In this document: positions 23,310 through 35,105 of the stretch, one piece after another | Layout of the letters: every line of letters starts with the position of its first letter | Numbering within the stretch: the stretch's first letter is position 1 | Origin: Primula veris | Lineage: Eukaryota; Streptophyta; Magnoliopsida; Ericales; Primulaceae | Assembly: GCA_963682055.1 (NCBI GenBank) | Contig: OY821741.1 | Location: forward strand, 22,576,711-22,640,710 | Length of the DNA: 64,000 bases | Direction of reading: 5' to 3' | The notes under the pieces: model-generated | The model's database searches: none | Seen by the model: only the letters and a program-made list of their open reading frames with translations | Told to the model about the DNA's origin: nothing | Program-made: the position numbers and the translations under genes

Positions 23310-23351
<42 letters not shown>
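23310..23351. repeat. Poly(C) homopolymer, 42 bases
   Basis: An uninterrupted run of 42 C is flanked by ATCAAACAA and AGCGGAG. Mononucleotide C/G runs of this length are rare in plant genomes, so it may be real or an assembly or cloning artefact. Confidence 0.95.
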
Positions 23352-24102
23352 AGCGGAGTTATGTAACCAAAATTTCAGTTATAACTTGACATTTGTATAA
23401 TAAAAACTTTTAATCGTAATTTAAGTTTGACTGTAGATAGTAACCATAATTCATCTAACCATTCATTACACAATCATATTGTCAAAAATAAAAATTCAAC
23501 TTAAGAAGTAGTCATAATCCAAATTATTACAACACCACACAACAACCACATCGTATGAAAGAGCAAAACAGAACATTCCTCCCACTTTTTGTCACAAACA
23601 ATAAAATGGAGGAGATTGTTAAATGATGACGTCTTTTCGTCTCTCTTCACATATGACAAATACGTGAATTTTTTTTACGCATTCGGTGAAGCGTCCAACA
23701 CAAACAAACTAGCTACACACTATAGCTGGAGAAACTTTGATTACACCATGAGATTGGTATGTCATTGGTGATCTTCCCATAAATGGTATGATTTATAACA
23801 AGATGATACGTTATGCTGATTAGTTGAGGATCAAAGGTCACGCTGATGATGATAGTATACCATCTAGTTGCCACTTATTGTTTTCAACCTTCCATCTTCT
23901 CAGTGCTAATGATTAGGTAGTATTTTTTTTTTAAAGGAGAGTTGAAACACAAGAAATTTTGCCCAAAACCTCTGAATAGAAAGATTTGCTCTGACTATAT
24001 TGGGAATCTTGATGGTGTCATACCAAATGTTAAAAGTTGGTCGTCCGATATGTGCGGGTTAAAGATCTTGGTGTGCCACGTAATATATATGATGAGGTAT
24101 AC
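23352..24102. other. Unassigned non-coding stretch
   Basis: Short frames (23589-23771, 23942-24139) show no recognisable protein. Nothing else is supported. Confidence 0.5.
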
Positions 24103-24503
24103 TGTAACGCCTAGAGTTTGGAGTTTATTTTTGTTGTAACGCCTAGAGTTTACGGAGTTGTTGAGTTGTATTTTATTATATTTGATATGGCATATAGGTG
24201 TTTACCTTATTTGAGATTCTTACATGTTGTTCATGTATTTATGTTATGGAGTTGGTACGGGTTGTGAATATTATGTTTGATATGCCATATAGGTGTTTAC
24301 CTTATTTGAGATTCTTACATGTTGTTCATGTATTTATGTTATGGAGTTGTTGCGGGTTGTGAACCCTGCGTATTTTATTTCTTGAATTATGTCACGAATC
24401 GCACGTTTAAATTTTATGGGCTTATTTATTAAAGTTTATAATTTCTGGGTATAGTTGTTTAGAGAGGAAATTTCGGGAAGAAATTCTTTTAAGGAGGGTT
24501 AGT
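24103..24503 (+). mobile_element. 3' untranslated fragment of the chromovirus family
   Basis: TGTAACGCCTAGAGTTTGG at 24103 and again near 24136 matches 5609, and the end TTTCGGGAAGAAATTCTTTT with AAGGAGGGTTAGT matches 6076-6106. Within it a 92-bp segment is tandemly duplicated (TTGATATGGCATATAGGTG at 24181, then at 24273). No coding sequence precedes it, so the fragment was cut off on its left. Confidence 0.75.
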
Positions 24504-24935
24504 TGTAACATCCCGTATTTTTATAAAAGGTTTTATTTATGATTTAATTTATCCAAAAACGTTTTATACAAATTTTACCAAAAACCGGTCACTCGACTAA
24601 TTTTTAGCCAAAAACCGAAACTCTTCCGAAAAACTTTATTTTAAAAACCTGTTACTGATTTTATAAATAAAAAGGACCCAATAGGTTTGTTTCTAAAGAT
24701 TTGTTATTTTTGAGTAGTAAAACAATATTTTTGGATTTAGAGTTAACTTTTAGAAATTTGGGGACCAAATAGTTCGTTACCACAAATTTTCTCAAAACAG
24801 TTTTTACATCTTCAAATCAGCCCACTTTTTCAAAACAGTAACCTAAATCAAGAGAGAAAAGAGAGAAAAAGAGAGAAAAGGGAGATTCCAAATCCTAGGA
24901 AGAAGAAGAAGAAACCACCGTTAGCGGGTTTATAA
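24504..24935 (+). mobile_element. 5' fragment of a chromovirus LTR
   Basis: It starts TGTAACATCCCGTATT and follows the LTR at 6107 and the solo LTR at 30758 up to TTAGCGGGTTTATA, where the match ends abruptly and the GGTACC-motif sequence begins. Only about the first 430 bp of the LTR remain. Confidence 0.8.
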
Positions 24936-25700
24936 TTGGCCTTTTTAGGTCCTTATGGGTTGATCGCAAACATGGTATTATACTGGATTTTAGGGCAAAG
25001 CGGAACTAATTTCATCCATGGGTTTTGTATCCGTCGCAGTTTAAGTATGCAGCCTTTGTGACTTCAATCTAGGTATCGTTTTGGTACTGAAAGGGGAGTC
25101 TTCTTTGTTGTTTTATGTAGGAATCGTTTGCCGTGTGTATTTGATTTTTATTGCCTATAGTAGCAATATTTCTTGTGATAGTAGTTGCATAAGTGGTTTG
25201 CATGCTTTTCAAAGTACCATTTTGGTATTTAAAGGGGAGTCTTTATGTTGTATTATTGCATGAATCGATTTCCTGTTTCTCTTTTATTTTTGTTGTTTAT
25301 CAAGTAATAGTATTTGTAGTCTTAGATACACAGCTGAACTTGCTGTTCAGTAATTTTGCTGAAGTACCGTTCGGTACAAAAAGGCAGAGCTTTACTCGTT
25401 ATGATGACAAGAATATGTTCCTTGTTTTGTTAGGTTATTAATTCAATTTTGGAATATATTGAGTTAACTATTTGTAGTATTGTACTCGTGGACTCGTGGT
25501 GGTAATTACATAGCTTAAAGTGGTTGGTTACAAGAGATTTATTGAGGTATCGTTTTGGTACTAAAAATGGGTGTTACTAAGCCGTTATATACATGCTTAC
25601 ACTTTCTATTTATTTTCTTGATATATATGAAATTAATACTACATTTATTTTGAATTAATAACTGGATTTTAAAGTCAGAAGACTAGCATCATAAAGCTTG
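24936..25700. repeat. Recurrent GGTACC...GGTAC palindromic motif, second locus
   Basis: Imperfect palindromes lie at about 25072, 25213, 25363 and 25545, with A-rich then GGGGAGTCTT(C/T)-type tails and TTTACTCGTTATGATG. They correspond in sequence and order to parts of 14041-14433 (there TTTTACTCGTTGTGATGG). Spacing is 140-180 bp. This is a diverged second copy of an unnamed repeat, abutting the truncated LTR. Confidence 0.65.
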
Positions 25701-26154
25701 ATATTGTGTTTATATTAAGTTGATGTCGTTTTATTATTGTTACGTAGCCTGGTTTTCTTTTGATTCTTGCGTTATAGTAGCTTGTTGTTAAGCTGGTTGT
25801 GTTTGAAAGGCCTGCATATAAACCCCTGAGACTTTCAATTAAAAGTTGAAGAATATTGAAATATATATATATATATATATTATTATTAATATTTTTCTAT
25901 TTTATCATATATCGTAATAAGCGACATAAAGAGACAAAAATTTACTAATGTGTTTGCCGTTTTAAGTCATTGTTGTGTTTGAAGTTTTATTATACATCAA
26001 ACCTATTAAATATTAAAGAAGGAAGTGAAATGACGATTGTGAAGGGGATCTTATTCTGAAGTAACATCGACTTATGCTATTAATATTTTATATTCTCATT
26101 GTTCTGTGGTTTTTAAAGTTTGTAAACAATTTACTGATTTTGAGTTAATGAACT
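25701..26154. other. AT-rich non-coding stretch with an AT microsatellite
   Basis: No gene is seen. A perfect (AT) run lies at about 25860-25880, followed by TTATTATTAAT. Confidence 0.6.
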
Positions 26155-27657
26155 AAAATGCGGAGTTGAGCCGACCTATGTCAGCACCTGTACATCGATC
26201 GGACTAAAATGTATAGAAAACAAAGAAAAGTGGTAAGAAAACAATCTTCTCTTTAAATGAATGGGCACACACACAACCTACCAGTTACATCTCAACCAAT
26301 ATAATAAACACGCATTATAACCAAATACGGACAATGTCTTAAGCCGACAAGTAAATAATAAAATCACTTAAATAACCGAATCAACACATTAATAAATATA
26401 ATCATTAAACACATCCCAAAGTGATCACAACTCATTCACAAAACTAACACATAAGATATTTAAAAACAAAAACACGCACACTTGGTCAACACACTCTTCG
26501 GACTGATTCACCGCGTCACAGGATCTCTTTGTGCAATGAGACTCTCATCCATTTGGACGGAGCACCGTGCCTAATTGGGGCCGGTTTCAGAGGGCGCTAA
26601 CCTTAAGGTAACCAATATTCTTTTTGCGCAAGTTACAGCTATAGGAACCTCATATATAGCCCGATGTAGAAACTCCATCTACATCTCATCATAGGAACCC
26701 CCTCTACTGTACACACACGACTCGTGGTAGGAACCTCATCTACGATACACACACATTCTTACTTTATTCAACCGAAAAAAAAATAGATAAATGTAAATCA
26801 ATTAATCACCACATAACACTTCCAAGTCAACACATCCAAGTTAACACCTTTCATTTCTAGTCCAATTCAACGAATATAGTTACAGATCAACACGTAACCA
26901 ACAAAACAAATGGTCGCAATTATAATAAAATACATTCGGTACACAAGCACAATAATAATCCACTTTTGACGATTAAATCAATTTTATCAAAATAACACAA
27001 TCGGTAAACCAATTTGTCAACTATCAAACATTCGACACATAACATAATAGTGGTACTAACTTAGTCGAGCCATTAAAATATTAGAGGAATAACCACACAA
27101 GTCAAACAAACAAAACAATTAATCCACTTAAAGTTTAGATTGGTTTTTTCCCCCTTACCGAAACCAAACGAGAGCTCGTTTGACAAACATAACACGAGCC
27201 GAAAACCCCACAGAACAAATCTATCAAATCTGGACAGCTGCCACATGACTGTTAAACCGTCCCTATACGTGATCAAAATGAGCCACATATTAATAAAATT
27301 ATATAAATTCGGATGATTAATAAAATCGCCAAAACTGGGTTTTTATAAAAGTGAAAATTAAATGAGAAGACATACACATGTAGATAGATCTCGGCGAGTA
27401 GGTTAAGAAAACATATTTGATTGTGAAAAACGGACAACCGAAGACCCCGATATCAGCCTCCGAAGCGGCTGTCCGAAAAGCCACCACCTCCGCTACCCAT
27501 CACCGCCGCCTATACTAGCCGGACTGGTCATTGGAGTGGGCTGCTAGTTCGCTGACTTCGGTCACTCTCTCTCCATCCTGTCTTCTCTCTCTATCTCTCC
27601 GTTCTATATATGTATATATGTATTCGATGTATGTATGTATATGTATATATGTGTGGC

Positions 27658-27695
<38 letters not shown>

Positions 27696-27869
27696 GTTTT
27701 AATTAAATTACTAGTTTAGTCCACATGATTGTCATGATCTACTTAAACACCCAAAATTATTATACATTTGCTATTTAATATTAAATATAAAAATAAATTC
27801 ACACACTAACTTAATATCACTATTTAATTAATAAACACCTAATAAACACTGAAATTCCGAGCCGTTACA
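26155..27869 (-). mobile_element. Ty3/gypsy LTR, reverse orientation, 3'-truncated
   Basis: On the minus strand the LTR starts TGTAACGGCTCGGAATTTC at 27869 and matches the reverse solo LTR at 41450-43575. Shared blocks include ACGAGAGCTCGTTTG, GGGGCCGG, the CTCTCTATCTCTCCG stretch with its AT microsatellite, and CACCTGTACATCGATC with a following AAACAAAGAAA. Similarity is lost below about 26155, so roughly the last 500 bp are missing. Confidence 0.75.
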
Positions 27870-27960
27870 TTCTCTCCAACTTAAAAAAAAATTAGTCCCG
27901 AAATTTAGCACCAACTCTACTTTTGCCAAAAACGAGTCCAAACACCATACGTTATTTTAC
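27870..27960 (-). other. Polypurine tract and 3' end of the reverse gypsy element
   Basis: The minus strand reads ATTTCGGGACTAA, a T run, then AAGTTGGAGAGAA directly before the LTR start. This is the usual gypsy internal-to-LTR junction. No coding part follows further in. Confidence 0.65.
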
Positions 27961-30752
27961 ATGCCAAAACCTTTAACGGAATATCGACTGTTATGAGTGA
28001 AAGAAAACAAAACACCGAGATAACATAAAAGCAAAAGAAAGATGAGTTGAAATTAAAGGTTGTTAACAATTCACCAAAGAATGAACACTACACTCCATGT
28101 TACCGCACCCCAACCACAAAACATAACCAAGTCATGTAGTATACTCACATTAAAATCTATACTCATGGCCAAACATATTATATATAAGTTCATATACCAA
28201 CATTAACATCCATTCACTAAGTAAAAATAATAATCCCATCAGAGCATATAATTGAACAAGATATTATATCACCGAACAAGTATTTTACCCAAACCAAACA
28301 ACCCATTTCAAGAGAAAATACAATTGTTAAAGGCATCGATTTAGAAGCAAACCAATAAATAACGCAAAAAGTTATTTTAAATCTGTAACACCAAATGAAA
28401 AACTCAAACAAATAAAAGGATCTCTTGTAACAATGTTTGATATCCAAACAATATTAGCTATAGATAATTTAAGCGCACATTAGCCCACACAAGTAAAGTC
28501 AACCAAAGTACACACATCACATTTGAATTAAATTAACAAAACAAGGCCTATGTACAGACCATAAGTTGTTCAAACACAAAATTATCTAATTCAAGATAAA
28601 TTAAGAACATAAAGCAACAAGCCAAGAACTATCCTGTTAAAATCTGAACAGAAATAAAATATAATTTTATATACACTATTGTTGTAATAGCAACACCAAG
28701 CTGCAAATAAAAAAAAAACACTAATTTTACATGTTACTTAATGGTATAAATAAGTTCACAAAACGACAACAAAGTTAAAATAATACGCTAATTCTATATT
28801 TCATGCAGATAAAATAAAAGCACGCATGTAACGAGGTTATAGTTTCACTAGACAACACAATAATGTTTGTACAACTATCATATCCAAACACACCTATGTT
28901 ATAACCAATTGTTTTTATCCACTACACATCCATATGCATACATTACCTAGAACTTACCCATAAAACATAATTAAAAATAATCATTGTAAACCGCAAAAAT
29001 AAATTAAAGAAAAAGAGCTCACTCACTTTTTATTTTATTTTTTTAAAGTAACATCGCAGCCGTAAAAATAAGATAAAATAAAAATATATCAACACACTTA
29101 CGAAGACCGGTAGCTAGTCAATACTTCCCGTGTCCGTCAATAAAAAAATACAAGTCATCGATATAACGTACTCATGAAGACTGGTAGCTAATCGGTGTAT
29201 CATGTGTTCGTCAATATCAAAACAAAATAAACTTTCATCTGAGAATTAGTCGGGCCCTACTAACTCTCAAATGTTTTTAAATCCTAATAATAATAATAAA
29301 TTAAACATATTAGTTAATACTTATTTTAAATGTACATTATATGTATCTCAGTACGTCATGACACCACCACCACACTAAATCACGGTCAAATCACTCTCGA
29401 ATATACAACAAGAACGTTATAACCAGTAACACAAGAATTAAAATAGGAGGAAATAACAACGAGTCATGAAAATAATACTCTTGTAACCAGCATAAGAAAA
29501 ACAGTCACCATGGCACATTAGGGCAGATACCGCGCCCCGAAAGAAATAACATCTATGGGAAAAACAATTTAAGAGATAATACTGGTAACTTAAGAGAATT
29601 AACCATCTTATTATCACACAACTCTTAGGAGCATACGATAACACATGTTGCTACTGCATTGAAAGAAACACAACCTATGGTATAGAAATAAAACTCCTAA
29701 ACTCCTTGACCCAACATTGGTAAACATAAGTAAAATATAAACTAACCACATTTATTTATTTTGTGTGACCACGCACAAAATCGATCAAAGTTATTAATGA
29801 CTAAAATCATTGTAAGATCCCTCAAAATAACAAAACAAAAATAAATAGTACCGTCGCAATGAAAGTTTACTTAGTAAATTTTAGACTACTGCTCTATCTA
29901 ATACACAGATGTGAATCCCATTTTGCGAAAATGTTTCAACGAGGTAACTCCCCCAAATGGTAATATAAGATGAAGTGCAATGCTACTGGATCAAAGTTGA
30001 ACCATCCATCAAGACCCAAATAAGACGAAAAACCAACTTCACTTCAGAAATATATCAAACACAAACATGAAATTATTCATTTAGTGGAAAAACTTAAAAA
30101 TCATTTAGCTACTAAACAATAACCTCTAACCCTTTTTAATGTATAACCATTTTTTGTTAATCAAACTGATTCATGATATTATGTACATATTTGCCTAAAA
30201 TGTCTCGAACTGCTCATGCGTACTACCAATAAATGAAATGATAACAACATATCAAGAAGGCAACCCGTTTGTAAAATATAATAGTTATCAATCGCACCAA
30301 CCATATACATTGCACCAATAGTATCACTTATTCATACCTAAATCATAGATAAGTTCCACGAGATATATATGTCTAGAACCAAGCAGACCAAGAAATGCTT
30401 CACAAAGAGTCGGTAAGACAGAAAGTTATCATGACTAACCAAAAGCCTACCATTTTATTTTTTCCCATTTACCTTGATGATCTCATATTTTAAGAGTTGT
30501 CAACATTCCCTGTATATTAACGAAAGCATCAACTTTAAACTCAATATGGGACAATGTTTGTATGATCAAACAAATGAAACTCCAATCATGATATCTTAAA
30601 CAATCGTAAATATTTAAGACCTGAAAGCCACGTAAACTTCTAAAACAATCTAAGAACACCGGTAACAAAATGAGCTCCTCTTAAAGCACCTTTTTTTTTT
30701 TTTCCTCTTTTCATACAAAAACAAAAGTTACTAATACAACAAGTCACTCAGT
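27961..30752. other. Long non-coding stretch, AT-rich
   Basis: No protein is recognisable in either direction. It may be the remaining 3' untranslated part of the reverse gypsy element. An imperfect duplication of about 65 bp (GAAGAC(C/T)GGTAGCTA... to GTCAATA) sits at about 29100-29215. A poly(T) run lies at 30691-30703. Confidence 0.5.
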
Positions 30753-30757
30753 AAATT
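30753..30757. other. Target-site duplication AAATT (left)
   Basis: The identical AAATT follows the solo LTR at 32773-32777. Confidence 0.9.
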
Positions 30758-32772
30758 TATAACATCCCGTATTTTTATCAATGGTTTTATTTATGATTTA
30801 ATTTATCCAAAAAAACGTTTTATACAAAATTTTATCAAAAACCGGTCACTCGACTAATTTTTAGCCAAAAGCCGAAACTCTTCCGAAAAACTTTATTTTA
30901 AAAACATGTTACTAATTTTACTAATAAAAAGGACCCAATAGATTTGTTTCTAAAGACTTGTTATTTTTGAGTAGTAAAACAATATTTTTGGATTAAGAGT
31001 TAGCTTTTAGAACTTTGGGGACCAAATAGTTCGCTTCCACAAACTATCTAAAAACAGTTTTTTCTAAACCAAAAATCAGCTCACTTTCAATTCTTTAAAC
31101 CTAAAACCAGCAAAATACAAGAGAGAAAAGAGAGAAAAAGGAGAAGAAGAAGAAGAAGAAGAAGAAGAAGAAGAAGAAGAAGAAGAAGAAGAAGAAGAAG
31201 AAGAAGAAGAAGAAGAAGAAGAAGAAACCACGTTAGCGGGTTCATACCGGAAGCATCTCCTCTACGCTCTAAGGTAACGGGGGTTATCCATTGCGCTTAG
31301 ACGAGGGTGTATGTTAGGTTTTGATTTTGTGTTTATTATAAATTGGGGTTTTTTTCCTTTTATCTTAATTATGTTCTTAAATTGATAATTGGGTTTATTT
31401 GTTGTACGTTTAATTCACTTATTTGATTTTGGAGTAGTTGAGGATTTAGCCTTTTAATTTCGGATTAATGAGAATATTAATGAGTTGCGTGTTTTATGCG
31501 TTGATTATGTGTTATTACGGATGTTGATAGAATTGGGTAAATTATTGTTGAATAATGATGGGTTTTATATTGCGTATAAAAGGTGTTTGTTAAAATGCCT
31601 GAATGGAATTTTATATTGATAGAGTTGGTTGGCTAGTTGTGAGCCTAGTACCTATGCTTATTTGTTTTGTTGAATTGCATCAAAGTGACGTATGAGAATG
31701 TGTTATTTGCGTGGATTTATATTATTGGCCGAGGCCGTATGAGATGTGATTAGTTGAATGGATTTATATTATTGGCCGAGGCCGTATGAGATGTGATTAG
31801 TTGAATGGTTTTATATTATTGGCCGAGGCCTTGTGATTTAGCTGTAATGGCAATGGTCTCTGTCTCTTCCTAATTCCGGGGACAGAAGACGGCCGAGAGG
31901 ATAGGTAATGACTCGTCTTACGGACTGAGGCGAGTGGCATGAGAGGTTCTAGTGTGCACTTTATTTATTTTTATGTTAGCAATGGTCTCTGTCTCTTCCT
32001 AATTCCGGGGACAGAAGACGGCCGAGGGGATATGGAATGACTCGTCTTACGGACTGGGGCGAGTGGCATGAGAGGTCCAAGTGCGCACTTTAAATCTACT
32101 TTTATGTTAGCAATGGTCTCTGTCTCTTCCTAATTCCGGGGATAGAAGACGGCCGAGGGGATAGGGAATGACCTACCTTACGGACTGGGGTAGGTGGCAT
32201 GAGAGGTCCATGTTTGCTATAGATGTTTATTTAATTTATTTCGTTGGTCGATGTTATTATTAGTTCTTTTATACGTTGATTATTGTAGTTGTTGTTTGTG
32301 AGTTCTTGCATTTATGGAATGGAGTGACGGTATTTGTGGTGCCGTCCCGTCTAGGTATGTGCGTGGAACTCACCGTTACAGTTTTGTATTTCAGGTACAA
32401 CTTAGGCTGAGGCGTTTGGTTAGGAGCATTAGCAAGATATCGCATGGGCTCGGGGCTTCTTTCTATTGCTTTCTTTTTCTTAGACTATCTTTTTAAGATT
32501 GTAGCCTACGGGCAATTTACATTCGTTGTTTTTCTTTTCTTATAACTTTGTTAAAATCATTACGTTTTGTAGCCGTGTTTGGAAAATTTTTTTATGTAAT
32601 TGATTGATTGTTCCTTTAGCTCGCAAATGTTTTCTTTTAAAAATTTTAATTTTGTACCAACAGGTTTCGTTTTCCTTTTATTTAAAAAGGTCATGTCTCG
32701 ATATCCGTGTTTACCTTTTATTTAAAAAGGTCATGTCTCGATATCCGTGTTTATGAAATTTGGGACGTGACA
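30758..32772 (+). mobile_element. Solo LTR of the chromovirus family (2015 bp)
   Basis: A complete LTR with no internal region is flanked by perfect AAATT duplications. The start reads TATAACATCCCG (TG changed to TA) and the end GGGACGTGACA. Inside are a GAA microsatellite (31143-31227), two or three ATTGGCCGAGGCC blocks, three ~130-bp direct repeats (31850, 31979, 32110) and, close to the end, a 40-bp tandem duplication (32674-32713, 32714-32753). Solo LTRs arise by recombination between the two LTRs of one insertion, removing the genes. The same family has its coding copy at 753-5564. Confidence 0.93.
31143..31227. repeat. Expanded GAA microsatellite
   Basis: About 28 GAA units in an unbroken row lie inside the solo LTR. 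The corresponding place in the LTRs at 6480 and 24900 has only about four to five units, so the expansion is specific to this copy. Confidence 0.95.
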
Positions 32773-32777
32773 AAATT

Positions 32778-33174
32778 CCTCCGATTACACATTATAAAGT
32801 CTTCAATGAAACATACTAGTTTTGCTTCAGAAACTTCTAGTGTTTTTAAACAATTTTTTTTTTAAAACCTTTTATAAGAACCGTTCCACCTAACCTGACT
32901 AGTTTCCCCTCTTTTCCTTTTCATTTTGAAACCTTAACAAAACAGTCATTCATACTCCTAATCATGAAATAATCATTACAAAACTCGTATAACCTGTTCA
33001 CAGAACCACTACCAAAAACTTCTAACAAAGCTCATGATGTCACTTTAAAGTTGGTTAGTTCTCCGTGGAACAAACTCGTATTTCCAAGAATTATATTGCA
33101 ATTGCACTCGGTACTCTTCCTATGCCTTTTTTTGTGCGTAAAAATTACACAGTTAAGGGGCAGTCACAAATCAT
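32778..33174. other. Non-coding stretch right of the solo LTR
   Basis: No gene is seen. It continues the sequence into which the solo LTR inserted (27961-30757). Confidence 0.55.
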
Positions 33175-33381
33175 GGGTCTTTAACGATCGAAATCGAGCC
33201 AGCAATGACTTTGAGGAGACAGCGAAATCAGGGGTCGTCAATAGATGAAACCGAGCCACCAATGATTCCAAATAAACGAGCCGAATCTCAGGTTTTCAAT
33301 AGAAGAAACTAAGCCAACAACAATTCCAAAACAAACAAGTCGAATTCCGGGTCTACAATAGGCGAAATCGAGCAACGATTC
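33175..33381. repeat. Degenerate ~58-bp tandem repeat, left part
   Basis: Units begin GGGTCTT at about 33175, 33232, 33291 and 33349 and contain (A)CGAGCCA-CAA and ACGAGCCGAATC blocks. The last unit is interrupted by the Copia complex and continues beyond it at 48572-48595 (CGAAGAAACGAGCCGAATCA, then GGGTCTTC). The final GATTC (33377-33381) is the left target duplication. Confidence 0.7.
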
Positions 33382-34750
33382 TGTTGGAAAAATTGTAGGA
33401 AAACATGTTTTTAAACATGGTTGTTCAAAGTGGTCAGGGACCATCTTTGAGTCAATTTTCGATGCGACTACTCAGTTTTTCTGAGGCCATACTCAAAGCG
33501 TTTGAGTAGCTCGTACGACGAGCTTCGCAACGGTATATCGCATGACCTGTTCGGAGGAAGGGTGTGAATGATAATTGGACTCGAAGGTTGGTACTCGAAA
33601 GAGAAAATAAAGTCAATGCTGCAAAATGAGAAAAGAAATGGGATTTAACCCATGAGGGTTATCCCACATTGGAAAATCATGAGTGATTTTTACAATATAT
33701 ATACTAAGGTATGCCATGTGGATATTAAGTAGTGGGTCCACATACACATGTGTGTATTGTGTACCACACATGGGCTTGCTCGTCGGGTTTTCAGCTCGAC
33801 GGGAAAAAGTGCGCCTGTTCCAGTTCGGGAAAAGTTTTCCTGTTCGGGAAAAGTGCGCCTGTTCCCGAAAAGCTTCCAGCAAACCTGTAACTGTTGCAAT
33901 AAATATGAATTCATTGCAAAGTTAATACTGCAGTTTCGAATTTCAAAAACTGACAGTAGTAAAGTGACTTTAATGGCTGAGATACTCAGCAAGCCTATAA
34001 ATAGGCAGACCCCCCACATGTCATAACAGATATAACATTCTGAAACAAACACAACAACATATATCATCTCTCAAAATAAGCATTACATTTTAGAACCAGA
34101 GAGAACCACCCACCAACAGCTCGACCTTGACTCGTCGCCAGTTTCCGGCGAGTCATCCGAGACGTTGTACCTTGGGATCGAAGCGCCAACGCAACCAGAA
34201 ACATCAAGGTGGTTGGGCGAATATCGGTTAAGGGCATACTGTTAACAGTAGCCTCGTCTTGTTTTATTTACATTCTGTCCATTTCTTTTACGCCTTTTAA
34301 TTCTGTCCATTTCATTTACGTATTTCAATTATGTCCTTTTTATTTTAGTATTTCAATTGCTGTCCTTAGCTGTAGCTTTTAATTCTGTTTGTACCTTTCT
34401 GTAATTAGTTTAAAGTTCTGTTTTTTGCTGTAATTCCTATTCTGTAATTTAATTCAGTAATTAGAATAGTTTCAATTCAGTCCTGTAATTTCAATTTCAA
34501 TCAGAACAGTCTGGCTGTTAAGTTTATATTTTTCAGTCCGGCAGTTTCTATTTATTGCAATTCAATACATCAGATTATTAATTAATAATAATCTGATAAC
34601 GTTTGCTTTAATTACTTTTCAGTACCTACATGTTGTAATCAGTAATTTCTATTCCAATTGGAAATTAATAAAGATTACACTGGTTTTGTTTAATTCTTGT
34701 TTAGTCCTTTATTTATTGTTAATTGTTATTTCGTACACGGAAACCCAACA
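33382..34750 (+). mobile_element. Copia LTR1 (1369 bp)
   Basis: It starts TGTTGGAAAAATTGTAGG and ends ACACGGAAACCCAACA. A TATA box, TATAAATA, lies at 33996-34003, so transcription should start about 30 bp further on. A poly(A) signal AATAAA is at 34667-34672. Upstream of the TATA box, at about 33810-33880, a short GTTCGGGAAAAG-type repeat occurs in an array whose number differs among the three LTRs. A perfect 10-bp stem hairpin (CAGATTATTA / TAATAATCTG) lies near 34570-34594. Confidence 0.93.
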
Positions 34751-35105
34751 AACTTAACCGATCTTCTGTTGTTTCTTTCATGTATTGATTAATACAATTA
34801 TTTATTTTATAAGAAATAATGCTTTCTTGTTTTCAATTCTAAATTATATTATAAATTGAATTACAAAGGAAAAATTCCAAACAGTTTTAATTTTATTTTA
34901 TTTTCTTGTTGATACCAACTGTATTGGTATTGAATAAGAATCGTTTTAATCCTTTTAATATCAACCGTATTGATATTCAAAAGGATAAACAGTTTAATTT
35001 TATTGTTTGTTTAATAATTCTTTTACAAACCCAAATATCAGTTTTGGTGTTTGTTTATAGAATTTATTGTACACGTATCTCATACGTTTTGTGTTGTCGT
35101 TTCAG
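34751..35105 (+). other. Copia leader, copy 1
   Basis: This is untranslated sequence between LTR1 and gag. I see no canonical initiator-tRNA-Met primer site directly after the LTR (the sequence reads AACTTAACCGATCTTC), so the primer is unknown. Two hairpins lie in it. Confidence 0.65.
34911..34986 (+). promoter_or_regulatory. Two adjacent hairpins in the Copia leader
   Basis: Hairpin 1 has ATACCAA (34912-34918) pairing with TTGGTAT (34924-34930). Hairpin 2 has ATCCTTTT plus AATATCAA (34949-34964) pairing with TTGATATT, a one-base bulge, and AAAAGGAT (34970-34986), a 16-bp stem with loop CCGTA. The loops (CTGTA, CCGTA) are nearly alike. The same structures recur 6300 bp downstream at 41211-41286. 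A role in RNA dimerisation or packaging is a guess from position. Confidence 0.6.

Noticed and set aside
25701..26154. Missing end of the reverse gypsy LTR
   Set aside because: The expected terminal sequence (TGTCACGCCCC on the plus strand) is absent and no similarity to 41450-41980 is seen.
33613..34067. Minus-strand frames of 89-125 codons in the Copia LTRs
   Set aside because: They lie within LTR sequence, differ between LTRs by frameshifts, and encode no known domain.
34751..34770. Initiator tRNA-Met primer-binding site after Copia LTR1
   Set aside because: The sequence AACTTAACCGATC does not contain TGGTATCAGAGC or a close variant, so I left the primer unassigned.
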